The notes under the pieces were generated by a model. It ran no database searches. It was not told the origin of the DNA and saw only the letters and a list, made by a program, of their open reading frames with translations. DNA of 64,000 nucleotides, from positions 620,001 to 684,000 of the forward strand of contig NZ_JRHC01000001.1 in assembly GCF_000949475.1 (NCBI RefSeq), in the 5' to 3' direction. Positions 1 to 9,724 of this stretch are shown piece after piece (within the stretch, counting starts at the first letter, position 1; every line of letters begins with the position of its first letter). The translations under genes and the position numbers were made by a program. The DNA is from Draconibacterium sediminis (GTDB lineage Bacteria > Bacteroidota > Bacteroidia > Bacteroidales > Prolixibacteraceae).

Positions 1-505
1 TATTCAGCGCAGGGCTTCCGATTCGTCGACGGATACCGAAAGCCAGACTACAACACCTACACAAACAACAACAACGCAAACTGCTGAGTCAACTACGAAT
101 ACTCAGGCTGAAGCGGCTTCGCTGGCCGATACGCCGTACAACCAGAACATTGAAGGGCCACACCGCATTGTGTTTGTAATTCCGGCAACAGGTGTATTTA
201 AAGATGCGTTTATTAGCGGTATTGCAGCGTATAACCAGTCGAATTTTGCCAACTCGGGTTTTGTCATCGAAGAACAGCAGCTTGATCAGGTGCGTCAGCT
301 CATCATTGTAAAAGGAATGGAAGACGAGGCAACGGCACGTCAGTATTTTAGCGTGGTGGTGCGCAACCGCGATCTGTTCGATCCGCTTGGAACGGCGCAG
401 TACCGTAATTTCCTGATTTCGGATGAGAACTTCGGTATTTTCCTTCAAGAGAAGAACATTACCGAATACATGGATTTCTACAAGCAGGTATACCTCAATA
501 AATAG
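1..505 (+). CDS. C-terminal part of a PorW/SprE-like protein (5' end outside window)
   Basis: The frame is open from the first bases of the window to the stop at 503-505, so this is the 3' end of a longer gene. About 45 residues of Thr/Gln/Glu-rich low-complexity linker are followed by a compact domain of about 110 residues. That domain ends in a pattern (YRNFLISDENF, then FLQEKNITEYMDFY) that I associate with the C-terminus of the large TPR lipoprotein PorW/SprE. PorW couples the type IX secretion motor to its translocon in the periplasm. The family call is from memory of the pattern; the TPR part is not in the window. The next gene is porX, a regulator of the same secretion system, which fits. 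An internal ATG at 170 exists but the frame continues well upstream, so it is not the start. Confidence 0.55.
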   Translation, partial: IQRRASDSSTDTESQTTTPTQTTTTQTAESTTNTQAEAASLADTPYNQNIEGPHRIVFVIPATGVFKDAFISGIAAYNQSNFANSGFVIEEQQLDQVRQLIIVKGMEDEATARQYFSVVVRNRDLFDPLGTAQYRNFLISDENFGIFLQEKNITEYMDFYKQVYLNK

Positions 506-630
506 CACCATTTATTACTTCCCTTAGGAGTAAAGAACTCTTAAAGTTTGTTAAGCACATACTTTAACGGCACCCATTTTGTTCTTATCTTTAACTGATA
601 GGAACGAACGAAACAGAAAACATAAAAAGA

Positions 631-2187
631 ATGAATAAGCCAAGAATACTTTGGACAGATGACGAAATAGATCTCTTACGCGCGCACATTATATTTTTGC
701 AGGAAAAAGGTTACGAAGTTGAAACAGCGAACAACGGCCTTGATGCGATTGAGAAAGTTGAAGCCGGTTATTTCGACATAATTTTTCTCGACGAGAATAT
801 GCCGGGCCTTACAGGTTTGGAAACGCTGACAAAAATTAAGGACCTTGCACCCAATGTGCCGGTGGTAATGATTACCAAAAGCGAGGAGGAAAATATAATG
901 GATGAGGCAATTGGCGCTAAAATTGCCGATTACCTGATTAAGCCGGTCAATCCAAAACAGATATTGCTGACACTGAAAAAGAACATCGATCAGAAGCGGC
1001 TGGTTACCGAACAAACCACATCGAAATACCAGATGCAGTTTGCCCAGATCGGGATGAAACTGAACGACCGCCTGACTTTTGATGAATGGAAAGATATTTA
1101 CCGCCAGTTGGTGTACTGGGAACTGGAGTTGAGCGAGTCGGAAGATTCGGCCATGGACCAGGTGCTAACCATGCAGAAGGAGGAGGCCAACAAGGCGTTT
1201 TTCCGTTTTATAAAAGATAACTACCAGGATTGGTTTGATGCCGATTTTGAAGATCGGCCAATGTTGTCGCCCGATATTTTTAAACACCGTGTTTTTCCAA
1301 ACCTTAACGATGGGAAAAAGACCTTTGTGCTGGTGGTGGACAATTTGCGCTACGACCAGTGGAGGGTTATTAGTCCCGAGATAAATACCTATTTCCGCAC
1401 GGTAACGGAAGAGTTGTACTGCGGAATTTTGCCCACCGCCACCATGTATGCGCGTAATGCTATGTTTGCCGGCTTAATGCCTTCGGAAATTGAAAAGTTG
1501 TACCCGCAGCTTTGGCTCGACGACGATAACGAAGGCTACAAAAACCGCAACGAAGAGGAGCTGTTGCGTAAACAGCTGGAGCGTTTTTCGCGCAAAGAGA
1601 GCCTGTATTTCGAAAAAGGATCGGGAGCTAAAAAGGAGCGCTGGGTAAACGATAATCTCAACAATATTCTGAAAAACGATCTTTCGGTAATGGTGGTGAA
1701 TTTTGTGGATATGATTTCGCATGCCCGCACCGAAATGGACATGATTCGCGAGTTGGCTAACAACGAAAAAGCTTATCGCTCGTTAACCTTAAGCTGGTTT
1801 AAAAACTCGTCGTTGCTGGAGTTGTTGAAGGCGCTGGCCGATGAGAATATTCGTGTGGTAATTACTACCGACCACGGTGCCATTCGTGTTGATAATCCGG
1901 TGAAAATTATTGGCGACCGCGAAACCAATACCAACCTGCGTTACAAGCTGGGTAAGAACTTGAATTTTAAATCGAAGAATGTATTTGAGATTCGCGACCC
2001 GCGGAGCATTTATCTGCCATCGCGAAATGTGAGTACCAGCTACGTTTTTGCGCAGGGAACCGACTTTTTTGCTTATCCGAATAATTACAATTATTACGCT
2101 AATTATTACAAAGATACGTTCCAGCATGGCGGTATTTCTATGGAGGAATTGATTATTCCGATCGTTACTCTGGATCCTAAAAAGTAG
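631..2187 (+). CDS. porX: PorX: response regulator with PglZ/alkaline-phosphatase-like effector domain
   Basis: A 518-residue protein matching the usual length of PorX. Residues 1-120 are a CheY-like receiver with the acidic pair D10/D11, phospho-acceptor D54 in the run FLDENMPG, and a conserved Lys in the DYLIKP run. A helical linker follows. From about residue 225 there is a PglZ-superfamily domain (FVLVVDNLRYDQW, then PTATMYARNAMF with the nucleophile-region Thr, and ITTDHG near the end as metal-binding Asp/His). In Porphyromonas and Flavobacterium PorX is phosphorylated by PorY and controls type IX secretion; the PglZ domain is a zinc phosphodiesterase. It lies 125 bp downstream of a probable PorW/SprE gene and appears monocistronic, since the following gene is convergent. 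The family assignment is strong; regulation in this strain is inferred. Confidence 0.9.
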   Translation: MNKPRILWTDDEIDLLRAHIIFLQEKGYEVETANNGLDAIEKVEAGYFDIIFLDENMPGLTGLETLTKIKDLAPNVPVVMITKSEEENIMDEAIGAKIADYLIKPVNPKQILLTLKKNIDQKRLVTEQTTSKYQMQFAQIGMKLNDRLTFDEWKDIYRQLVYWELELSESEDSAMDQVLTMQKEEANKAFFRFIKDNYQDWFDADFEDRPMLSPDIFKHRVFPNLNDGKKTFVLVVDNLRYDQWRVISPEINTYFRTVTEELYCGILPTATMYARNAMFAGLMPSEIEKLYPQLWLDDDNEGYKNRNEEELLRKQLERFSRKESLYFEKGSGAKKERWVNDNLNNILKNDLSVMVVNFVDMISHARTEMDMIRELANNEKAYRSLTLSWFKNSSLLELLKALADENIRVVITTDHGAIRVDNPVKIIGDRETNTNLRYKLGKNLNFKSKNVFEIRDPRSIYLPSRNVSTSYVFAQGTDFFAYPNNYNYYANYYKDTFQHGGISMEELIIPIVTLDPKK

Positions 2188-2408
2188 AATTGAAACACAA
2201 AGAATTTTACCGAAAAGACGCTAAGGCGCAAAGGTTTTGAAAACACTTTAAAGTTTTTATTGTTTGCTTACTGTTATTTGCCTATTGCCAATTTATACCT
2301 TTTTAAATTTTTCTATTGTCAAATTGTAGAACTGCAAACTGCGATTGCAAACTTTTCTCACACTTCTGCAATCTAAAATCGTTAACCATCATTCGCAAAT
2401 CTTTGTGT
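2188..2408. repeat. Intergenic boilerplate repeat tract between porX and the DUF89 gene
   Basis: No gene here. The tract contains phrases shared with three other intergenic tracts of the window (33.3-34.1, 56.2-56.6 and 60.5-61.0 kb): an 'attgtagaactgcaaactgc' phrase, 'caatctaaaatcgttaa', and 'catcattcg'. The left end has the motif 'gacgctaaggcgcaaagg', a second short dispersed family. A 69-residue plus-strand reading frame here is a by-product of the repeat. Confidence 0.6.
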
Positions 2409-3257
2409 TCAGTTTTTGCTTCGTTTCACCACAAAGTCCCCTTTTTCGGCACCAACCTTTTGGCCGATAACAGGGCATTTTATCATCAGCAGGTAAAACA
2501 GGCGCGGATCGTTTTGGTCCATTAATCCTTCAAAATTTCCCATACCTTTTGAAATGATGAGGTCGGCCGATCGGTAGATTTCCAAAAACTCTTTGCTTAC
2601 CCGGTGCAGCAAGGTTGACGGCGTATTATCGCCATTGGTGATCAACGAAGCAACTTCGTGCAAACCAACTTCACGGGCTTCTTTTAAAGTGGCATCGTTT
2701 AAAATGGGCTGGTCGCGAACAGCAAAAATCACATTCGGGTGATCAATCGTTTCCAGGAAAAGTTTGTCCATTACAATCTCGCCACAATTGTCGCCCAGGT
2801 ACAAAATGGTCTTAGCCTTTTTTATCGCTGCTTCTAATGCCTCCGAATCGTCAACGGCAAACGAGGTTTGGAATACCCGCTCAATGGTTTCGTCCACATC
2901 AAAACGGTGTGTTGGTCCAAAGTCGATAATGTTTCCGGCAATGGCGTATCGCAGTGCCGTATCGAATTTATCGACTGAGGTTTCCACCTTTGTTTTAAAT
3001 TCGCTGTAACGACTCAACAATGCCTGGTTGCTTTCTTCTTTTTCAGTGCTATACGGATCTTTTACATCCGATTCTTTCGCCAGTTCCCTTAAAATATTTC
3101 TGGTAATCTCGGGCGAAAAACTTTTTTCGAGGTTAATGCCGGCAATGGATGAAATGGCCTGACTTACAATTTTATTTCGTTTTTCCTCTGCAATTTCGTA
3201 CTTGTCCATACGTTTTTGCAGCGCTTTTACCTGGCAGATTAGGCATTCGTAGTTCAT
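2409..3257 (-). CDS. DUF89/ARMT1-like damage-control phosphatase
   Basis: A 282-residue protein of the DUF89 family, metal-dependent phosphatases proposed to remove damaged sugar phosphates or related metabolites. It has an N-terminal CLIC motif (C5 and C8), a helical N-terminal region, and the core LYLGDNCGEIVMDKL with the Asp/Asn pair that binds the metal in this family. Downstream are VRDQPILNDAT and SKGMGNFEGL, both characteristic. The protein is predicted cytoplasmic, with no signal peptide. It is transcribed towards porX and separated from it by the repeat tract; the gene upstream is the Mla ATPase, 130 bp away on the same strand. No pathway can be inferred from the neighbours. The substrate is unknown. 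Confidence 0.8.
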   Translation of the reverse strand: MNYECLICQVKALQKRMDKYEIAEEKRNKIVSQAISSIAGINLEKSFSPEITRNILRELAKESDVKDPYSTEKEESNQALLSRYSEFKTKVETSVDKFDTALRYAIAGNIIDFGPTHRFDVDETIERVFQTSFAVDDSEALEAAIKKAKTILYLGDNCGEIVMDKLFLETIDHPNVIFAVRDQPILNDATLKEAREVGLHEVASLITNGDNTPSTLLHRVSKEFLEIYRSADLIISKGMGNFEGLMDQNDPRLFYLLMIKCPVIGQKVGAEKGDFVVKRSKN

Positions 3258-3389
3258 GCTAAAAAAGTTTGAAGCCGGAAGTCAGAAGTTCTGGTTCCGA
3301 GTTGGGAGTAAAAGTAACAGAAGTTTCTTAATTGAAGCGTATTGAGCTAATGTTTGAAAATATATTTATTATAGAGTTAATTTTTTATA

Positions 3390-4145
3390 TTACTGCCCCT
3401 TCTTCATCTGTGCATAAAGTTTATTCGCAAAAATAAAATCTTCGAGTTTTTGGTTGTCCGATTTTAGAATATCTTCCTTGGTACCTTCCCATTCTTTCTG
3501 GCCATGCGAAATAAACAGCACCGACTCGCCAATTTCGATCACCGAGTTCATATCGTGGGTGTTGATTATGGTGGTCATCTGAAATTCTTTGGTAAGGGTT
3601 TGAATGAGTTGATCGATAACCGTTGCAGTTTCAGGATCGAGGCCCGAGTTGGGTTCGTCGCAAAACAGGTATTTCGGATTCAGTGCTATGGCACGGGCAA
3701 TGGCAACACGTTTTTGCATACCACCACTAATTTCGCTGGGCGAAAGATTAAAAGCCTGTTTATCAATGTTTACATGGTCGAGGCAAAATTCAACACGTTT
3801 TTGTTTTTCCGCCGGACTCATTTTGGAAAACATATCCAATGGGAAACGAACGTTGCCTTCCACCGAGATGCTATCAAACAAAGCACCACCCTGGAAAACC
3901 ATTCCCACCTCACGGCGCAGAATTTTTCGTTCCTTTTGATTCATCTGAGTGAAATTGCGGTCGTTGTACCAAATCTCACCACTATCCACCTCGAACAGAC
4001 CCAGTGTTGATTTCAGCAAAACAGTTTTTCCCGAACCGCTTCGGCCAATGATCAGGTTGGTTTTTCCCTGTTCAAACACGGTTGAAATATTATTCAGAAC
4101 CGTATTGCCGTCGAATGTTTTTACAATGTTTTTAAGCGTAATCAT
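3390..4145 (-). CDS. MlaF-type ABC transporter ATPase
   Basis: A 251-residue ATP-binding subunit of the MlaF/Mkl class, which powers phospholipid movement between outer and inner membranes. Walker A is GRSGSGKT at residues 34-41, the Q-loop is VFQGGALFDSISV (about 83-95), the signature is ISGGMQKR (139-146), and Walker B is LFCDEP (160-165) followed by NSGLDP, the D-loop form typical of this class. Its start codon overlaps the stop codon of the permease gene as ATGA, indicating translational coupling. An MCE-domain (MlaD) gene would be expected next, but the following gene is DUF89; the MCE partner must be encoded elsewhere. Confidence 0.88.
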   Translation of the reverse strand: MITLKNIVKTFDGNTVLNNISTVFEQGKTNLIIGRSGSGKTVLLKSTLGLFEVDSGEIWYNDRNFTQMNQKERKILRREVGMVFQGGALFDSISVEGNVRFPLDMFSKMSPAEKQKRVEFCLDHVNIDKQAFNLSPSEISGGMQKRVAIARAIALNPKYLFCDEPNSGLDPETATVIDQLIQTLTKEFQMTTIINTHDMNSVIEIGESVLFISHGQKEWEGTKEDILKSDNQKLEDFIFANKLYAQMKKGQ

Positions 4146-4882
4146 GTTAATAGCAAGCGGGTTAAAATTAAATCGAAAAACAGGATAAGAATATTGGTGT
4201 TAACCACGGCTTTTGTACTGGCTTTACCCACTTCGAGGGCACCGCCCTGCACGTAGTAACCAAAATAGGCCGGCACCGAAGCCACCAGAAATCCAAAAAA
4301 CAAAGATTTTATTAACGAGAAAGTAATGTAATAGGGGTAAAACAGCCACTGGATACCGGAAATATAATCGGGAATAGATATTACCCCTGCAATTGGCCCC
4401 GTAACCATACCGCCCAGCAAACCAAAAAACACACTGATGATATACAAAAACGGAAAGACAAATACCACTGCAATAATCTTTGGAAGAATAAGGTAGCTTG
4501 CCGAATTTACGCCCATGATTTCAAGCGAATCGATTTGCTCGGTAACACGCATGGTGCCAATTTCGGATGTAATATTTGAGCCTACTTTCCCGGCCATAAT
4601 AAGGGCCAGCATGGTTGACGAGAATTCGAGTAAAAGCGTATCGCGTGTACCCAAACCAACCAGCTCAACAGGGTAAAGAGGATTTGCCATACTGTAGGCG
4701 AACTGGATAGTCATAATTCCGCCAATAAAAACCGAAATGATAATTACGATTCCAACCGAGTTTACGCCCAGGTTATCGATTTCGTGAAACAATTGCCTGA
4801 TATACAGCTTGTGTTTCTCGGGTCGGGCAAAAACCCGTTTCAGCATCGAAAAATATCGACCAATATGAAAGAAAAACCCCAT
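4142..4882 (-). CDS. MlaE-type ABC transporter permease
   Basis: A 246-residue inner-membrane permease of the MlaE/DUF140 family. About five hydrophobic segments are visible. The hallmark is the cytoplasmic helix region with ALIMAGKVGSNITSEIGTM and VTEQIDSLEIMGV, the conserved E-G-T/EQIDAL-type motif of MlaE. It partners the ATPase whose start overlaps its stop by 4 bp. Together they should form the MlaEF core of a retrograde or anterograde lipid transporter maintaining outer-membrane asymmetry. The gene is divergent from manC, with a shared 166-bp intergenic region. Confidence 0.88.
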   Translation of the reverse strand: MGFFFHIGRYFSMLKRVFARPEKHKLYIRQLFHEIDNLGVNSVGIVIIISVFIGGIMTIQFAYSMANPLYPVELVGLGTRDTLLLEFSSTMLALIMAGKVGSNITSEIGTMRVTEQIDSLEIMGVNSASYLILPKIIAVVFVFPFLYIISVFFGLLGGMVTGPIAGVISIPDYISGIQWLFYPYYITFSLIKSLFFGFLVASVPAYFGYYVQGGALEVGKASTKAVVNTNILILFFDLILTRLLLT

Positions 4883-5048
4883 TGTTTATAGTTTCTTGCT
4901 AATGTAATCGGCTAAAATTACAACTTAATATGCGGAAACAAAATTTTTATGAATTTGAATCGGGCTGAGGCAACAATAACAAAATAATTCCGTATTTTCA
5001 AAGTTACAATCTCAGGGAAGATTAATAATACGAACAAAACACATTCAG

Positions 5049-6137
5049 ATGGCTAACAATTTTTGTGTGATAATGGCTGGTGGAGTAGGAAGTCGATTTT
5101 GGCCACTTAGCCGTACAGCACGTCCAAAACAGTTTTTAGATATTTTAGGAACAGGAAAAACATTTATTCAACAGGCATACGAGCGGTTTCAGGAGATCGT
5201 ACCCAAAGAAAACTACCTTGTTGTAACAAACGCATTATATAAAGATCTTGTAAAAACGCAGCTTCCCGAGCTTAAAGACGAGCAGATTTTGCTGGAACCC
5301 CTGCGACGCAATACTGCACCGTGTTTGGCTTATGCTGCCAATAAAATTGCCCTCACCGATCCTGACGCAAATATCATTATAACGCCGTCGGATCATTTTA
5401 TACTGAAAGAGGAGGAGTTTAAAAAACAAATCCGGAACGGGTTGGAATTTGTTTCAGAAAAACCGGCTTTATTAACGTTGGGAATAAAACCCTGCCGTCC
5501 GGAAACCGGTTATGGTTATATACAGGTGAAACGGAAAAAGGAGTTTAAGGATCTTGACAACCTGTATAAGGTAAAAACCTTCACCGAGAAGCCCAACGAA
5601 GAGATGGCGAAGATTTTTATCGAAAGTGGAGAGTTTTACTGGAACTCGGGAATTTTTATTTCGTCGCTGTCTACCATGCTCGAGTCGCTGCAACAGCATT
5701 TAACCGAAATTGCATTAAAATTTGAACATGGACGAAAGCTGTTGAATACCGCCAGTGAGGAGCCTTTTATCCGGAAAACATACTCCGAATGCCAGGCCAT
5801 ATCAATCGATTATGGCATTATGGAAAAAGCGAAAAATGTGTATGTGCTAACGGCTGATTTTGGCTGGAGCGACCTGGGAACCTGGAGTTCGTTATACGAA
5901 AACAAGGAAAAAGATGTACAGGGTAACGTAATTCGGGCCGATAATGTGATGTTGTATGATACCGAAAACTGCATTGTAGATATCTCGAAAAATAAAATGG
6001 CAGTAATTCAGGGACTTGATGGTTTTATTATTGCAGAACGAAACGATACCTTAATGATTTGCCGACGCGAAGATGAAGATCAGATAAAGAAATTTGTTAC
6101 CGATGTTCGCATTCAGAAGGGCGATTCGCTGGTATAG
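5049..6137 (+). CDS. manC: Mannose-1-phosphate guanylyltransferase
   Basis: Makes GDP-mannose from mannose-1-phosphate and GTP, supplying GDP-mannose and GDP-fucose for surface glycans. This is the 362-residue single-domain form without the isomerase domain. It carries the nucleotide-binding start AGGVGSRFWPLSR (residues 10-22) followed by RPKQFL, then ITPSDHFI, the substrate motif FTEKP, EFYWNSGIF, and FGWSDLGTW near residue 280. The gene stands alone on the plus strand, divergent from the mla pair and convergent with the efflux operon. Although it is a polysaccharide-precursor gene, it lies 30 kb from the polysaccharide locus. Confidence 0.92.
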   Translation: MANNFCVIMAGGVGSRFWPLSRTARPKQFLDILGTGKTFIQQAYERFQEIVPKENYLVVTNALYKDLVKTQLPELKDEQILLEPLRRNTAPCLAYAANKIALTDPDANIIITPSDHFILKEEEFKKQIRNGLEFVSEKPALLTLGIKPCRPETGYGYIQVKRKKEFKDLDNLYKVKTFTEKPNEEMAKIFIESGEFYWNSGIFISSLSTMLESLQQHLTEIALKFEHGRKLLNTASEEPFIRKTYSECQAISIDYGIMEKAKNVYVLTADFGWSDLGTWSSLYENKEKDVQGNVIRADNVMLYDTENCIVDISKNKMAVIQGLDGFIIAERNDTLMICRREDEDQIKKFVTDVRIQKGDSLV

Positions 6138-6212
6138 AATTCTAAAATAATTGTACGCAGATAACGCAGATTTCAGGAGTAAGATATTTTTTCTCCTCGA
6201 TAATTACAATAA

Positions 6213-6247
6213 AAAAACGGGTAGTCAATAATGGCTACCCGTTTTCT
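6213..6247. terminator. Bidirectional terminator between manC and the efflux operon
   Basis: Hairpin with arms ACGGGTAG (6217-6224) and CTACCCGT (6235-6242), flanked by A-runs on the left and T-runs on the right. It can therefore serve both convergent transcripts. Confidence 0.8.
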
Positions 6248-6262
6248 GTTAAAAGCACCGGT

Positions 6263-9200
6263 TTATTCCGATACTTCTGCTTTTTTAGGTCTATTTTCTT
6301 CCGGTAAATTACCGGTCCATTTTTTTATGGTGTAATTAATCCGGATGGTAATCATATACATCACCGGAGAAAGTAACAGGGTTAAGAAAGTGGCAAAGGT
6401 AAGACCAAAAATTACAGTCCACGACATTGGCCCCCAGAACGCTACACTTTCGCCTCCGATTGATATTTGCGGATCGAAACGTGAGTACAAGGTAAAAAAG
6501 TCGAAGTTTAGTCCTACAGCCAGAGGTAACAACCCTAAAACAGTTGTAACTGCGGTAAGTAATACCGGGCGTAAACGGGTTTTTCCGGCATGTACCAATG
6601 CGTTTAATTCTACATCTTTAGGTAGAAATGCTTTCTCTGAATAACCAAGTTCCAATCGCTTGCGTTTACGGGTAAGATCGATATAGTCGATAAGTACAAT
6701 TCCGTTATTTACAACAATTCCGGCCAGCGAAATAATTCCAATTCCGGTCATTATTACTACAAATTCCATTTGGAAGATTCCCAAACCGAGGAAAACGCCA
6801 ATGGTGCTGAATATTACTGTTGCTATGATAATTGCAGGGCGGATAAACGAATTAAACTGGGTTACCATAATAATCATAATCATGGCCACCGCAATAAGGA
6901 GTGCAAAGAACAGAAATTCCATACTTTCGGCTTGTTCTTTCTGTTCGCCCGTAAACTCATAGCTATAGCCTGCAGGCATTTCGTAATCAGCCAGAATTTG
7001 CTCAATACGTGCATTAATTTCATTGGCATTGTATCCTTCTACTACTCCCGATGAAATAGTAATTACGCGTTTAAAATCGATGCGACTGATTTTATCGTAT
7101 GAACTGGAAAACTTAAACTTAGCTACTGATGAGATAGGTATAGAATTATCATTTACATGTATCTTTTGATTCATCAATGTAGAAACGTCATTTCTGTACT
7201 TTTCATCCAGGCGAACGAAAATGTCGAACTCGTCTTCACCATCCTTAAACTGACTGGCTTCGTATCCGTAAATTGCATTTCGGAAAGCCATTGCTATTTG
7301 TTGCGTAGAAAGTTCGTATAATCGTGCTTGCTCACGGTCCACTTCAATCAGCATCTCCGGTTGGTTCGTATTAATGTTCAACTTTAATTCATCGATTCCA
7401 GGGATGTTGTCTTCTTCAATAATTTGCAGGAAATCGTCAGTAATTGCAATTAGCTGGTCAAATTCATCGCCGCTAATATCTATGTTTACAGGATTTCCGG
7501 TAGGTGGTCCCATGTCGCCACTTTCAACAAATATTTTTGCGCCAACAAAGCCATCCAGATCTTTAGAAATTTGCTGCATAATGGCACTGGTATTGGCTCC
7601 ATCCCGATACTTAAATTGTACAAAGCTCACCGAGATTAAACATTTGTTTGGGCTTGATTCGTCCTCAAACATTCCTCCTTTTCCAACACCTACGTTAGTT
7701 GTTACCGATTTAACAATATCGCTATATGGCGAAAGTGTATTTTTTACAATTGCTTCAACTTCGCTGGCCACTTCATCAGTGCGCTCTATGGAAGTTCCAA
7801 GAGGCAGTTCCATACTAACAAAAACGGTATTTGGCGGAACGTCGGGGAAGAATACCATTTTCGGATTACCTCCAAAATAGAATCCCATTGAGAATAAAAG
7901 CAGCAATATCGTTCCTCCAAAATAAATATAGGGCCATGGTCCCGACAATGCATGTCGCAACTGGCGCGTATAGAGGTTCTCAAGTTTAACGAGTAATATA
8001 GTTTGGAACCAACGTGCCAGACCTCTTAAAACAAACAGATTTAAAAGCATCAGACCAGCTATTGTTGCCAATAAGTTAGCTACTAGAAATATTTGTCCGG
8101 CATAGAAAAAAACTGCTGCTCCGCCAAGAATTGCAGCATTTCGCAATACACGCTTTTTATTTGCCTTTTTTGTGATATCATCAATTTTCATAAATCCTGC
8201 AATAAAAGCAGGATTAAGAATGAGGGCCACAAACAATGAAGAGGCAAGCACAACAATTAATGTTTGCGGGAAGATTTTCATAAATTCACCTATCATGCCT
8301 TCCCATGCAAGAAGTGGGAAAAAGGCGGCCAGCGTAGTAAGTGTTGACGAAATAATGGGAAAGGCGATTTCGCTTACCCCGTGTTTTGTGGCTTTTAGTA
8401 GCGGAACTCCACTACTATATAAGCGGTAAACATTTTCAACCACTACAATGGCATTGTCAACCAACATACCCAGTGCCAGTATTAGCCCGTAAAGTACCAT
8501 TGAGTTTAAGGTAATGCCCAATTGTTGAAGAATAACAAAGGACAAAAACATAGACAAAGGAATGGAGAGGCCGGCAAAAAGTGCATTCCTGAAACCAAGA
8601 AACAGAAACAGCACAAAAGTTACCAGTATCATTCCGAGAATAATACTGTTTTCAAGACTCGAAATGGTATTTTCAATCTCGATTGTCATATCATCAGTAA
8701 CCACAATATTCAGATCTTTGGGAATTTGCCCGCGAGCTTTTAACTGGTCTATTCCATTAAAAACATTTTCGGAGGCAGAAAGAATATTTTCTCCTGATTT
8801 TTTGGTTACCGACAGCGTTACAACGGGTTTATTATCTACCCGGGCAATGGTTGCCTGTTCCTTATAGTCATCAACAACAGTGGCAATATCACGAATATAT
8901 ACGGGTTTGCCCATGTTTACTTTTACTATGGTATTGGCAATTTGGTCGATACTGGTATAATTGGCATCGGTACGAATGGTTCGTCGGGTTTGGTCGGCAG
9001 TAAACTGACCGGCCCCCATGCTGATGTTTTCCAGCTGAATAGCAAAGGCTACATCATCAAATGTAAGGCCTACGGCATCAAGCTTGAAAGGATCAATGTT
9101 AATTTGGATTTCTCTTTCTTCAACTCCACGGATGTTTGCCTCCGAAATTTCGCTGTAGCTTTCGAACTCCTCTTGCATTATTTCAGCATATTTCTTCAAA

Positions 9201-9703
9201 TCACGAATACTGTACTCTCCCGAAACATTTACATTCATAATTGGATATTCGGATAGGTCGAAATCAGTGACAAAGGGATCACTCGGCAGGTCTCCGGGAA
9301 GTTCCGATTTGGCTTTATCAACACGGTCTTTAGTATCCTGTAGTGCCTGTTTAATGGTAACGTTCGTATTAAATTCAACAATAATAACACTTGCATCCTG
9401 ATATGATGCTGACGATACTTTTTTTATCCCTTTCAGGCCTTTTAGCTCTTTTTCGATTGGCCGGGTGCACAAATTCTCAATATCAACCGGTGAGTTTCCG
9501 GGGTATAAAGTTTGGACAAAAATATACGGCACAACAATTTCAGGCATAGCTTCGCGGGGCATTTGGTTGTACGAAAAAATACCAAATACCACCAGCAGGG
9601 CGGTGAAAATGTATACTGTTATTTTATTTTTTAATGAAAGAAGCGTGGGCTTAAACACACGCGTAATTTCAAATTCTTTGTTTTCAGGTTCTTTCTCCAT
9701 CAT
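6263..9703 (-). CDS. Efflux RND transporter permease (AcrB/MexB superfamily)
   Basis: A 1146-residue inner-membrane pump that drives drugs or other amphiphiles out of the periplasm using the proton gradient. The architecture is standard: an N-terminal helix, a large periplasmic porter domain, six helices including the proton-relay segment ALGMLVDNAIVVVENVYRL in TM4, a second porter domain and six more helices (GIISLAGIVVNNGIVLIDYIDL, and RLRPVLLTAVTTVLGLLP). The protein is about 100 residues longer than AcrB, with extra sequence around the middle of the transmembrane region (an LLNLFVLRGLARW hydrophobic pair), as is common in Bacteroidota. It is the last gene of the tetR-tolC-adaptor-RND operon, 21 bp after the adaptor gene. 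The substrate is not predictable. Confidence 0.93.
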   Translation of the reverse strand: MMEKEPENKEFEITRVFKPTLLSLKNKITVYIFTALLVVFGIFSYNQMPREAMPEIVVPYIFVQTLYPGNSPVDIENLCTRPIEKELKGLKGIKKVSSASYQDASVIIVEFNTNVTIKQALQDTKDRVDKAKSELPGDLPSDPFVTDFDLSEYPIMNVNVSGEYSIRDLKKYAEIMQEEFESYSEISEANIRGVEEREIQINIDPFKLDAVGLTFDDVAFAIQLENISMGAGQFTADQTRRTIRTDANYTSIDQIANTIVKVNMGKPVYIRDIATVVDDYKEQATIARVDNKPVVTLSVTKKSGENILSASENVFNGIDQLKARGQIPKDLNIVVTDDMTIEIENTISSLENSIILGMILVTFVLFLFLGFRNALFAGLSIPLSMFLSFVILQQLGITLNSMVLYGLILALGMLVDNAIVVVENVYRLYSSGVPLLKATKHGVSEIAFPIISSTLTTLAAFFPLLAWEGMIGEFMKIFPQTLIVVLASSLFVALILNPAFIAGFMKIDDITKKANKKRVLRNAAILGGAAVFFYAGQIFLVANLLATIAGLMLLNLFVLRGLARWFQTILLVKLENLYTRQLRHALSGPWPYIYFGGTILLLLFSMGFYFGGNPKMVFFPDVPPNTVFVSMELPLGTSIERTDEVASEVEAIVKNTLSPYSDIVKSVTTNVGVGKGGMFEDESSPNKCLISVSFVQFKYRDGANTSAIMQQISKDLDGFVGAKIFVESGDMGPPTGNPVNIDISGDEFDQLIAITDDFLQIIEEDNIPGIDELKLNINTNQPEMLIEVDREQARLYELSTQQIAMAFRNAIYGYEASQFKDGEDEFDIFVRLDEKYRNDVSTLMNQKIHVNDNSIPISSVAKFKFSSSYDKISRIDFKRVITISSGVVEGYNANEINARIEQILADYEMPAGYSYEFTGEQKEQAESMEFLFFALLIAVAMIMIIMVTQFNSFIRPAIIIATVIFSTIGVFLGLGIFQMEFVVIMTGIGIISLAGIVVNNGIVLIDYIDLTRKRKRLELGYSEKAFLPKDVELNALVHAGKTRLRPVLLTAVTTVLGLLPLAVGLNFDFFTLYSRFDPQISIGGESVAFWGPMSWTVIFGLTFATFLTLLLSPVMYMITIRINYTIKKWTGNLPEENRPKKAEVSE

Positions 9704-9724
9704 GAAGAGTTTTAAGGTAGTTGT

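Noticed and set aside
2316-2525. 69-residue plus-strand frame after porX
   Set aside because: Lies within repeat sequence and the DUF89 gene end. The similar 'FCNLKSL' peptide at 33.85 kb arises from the same repeat.
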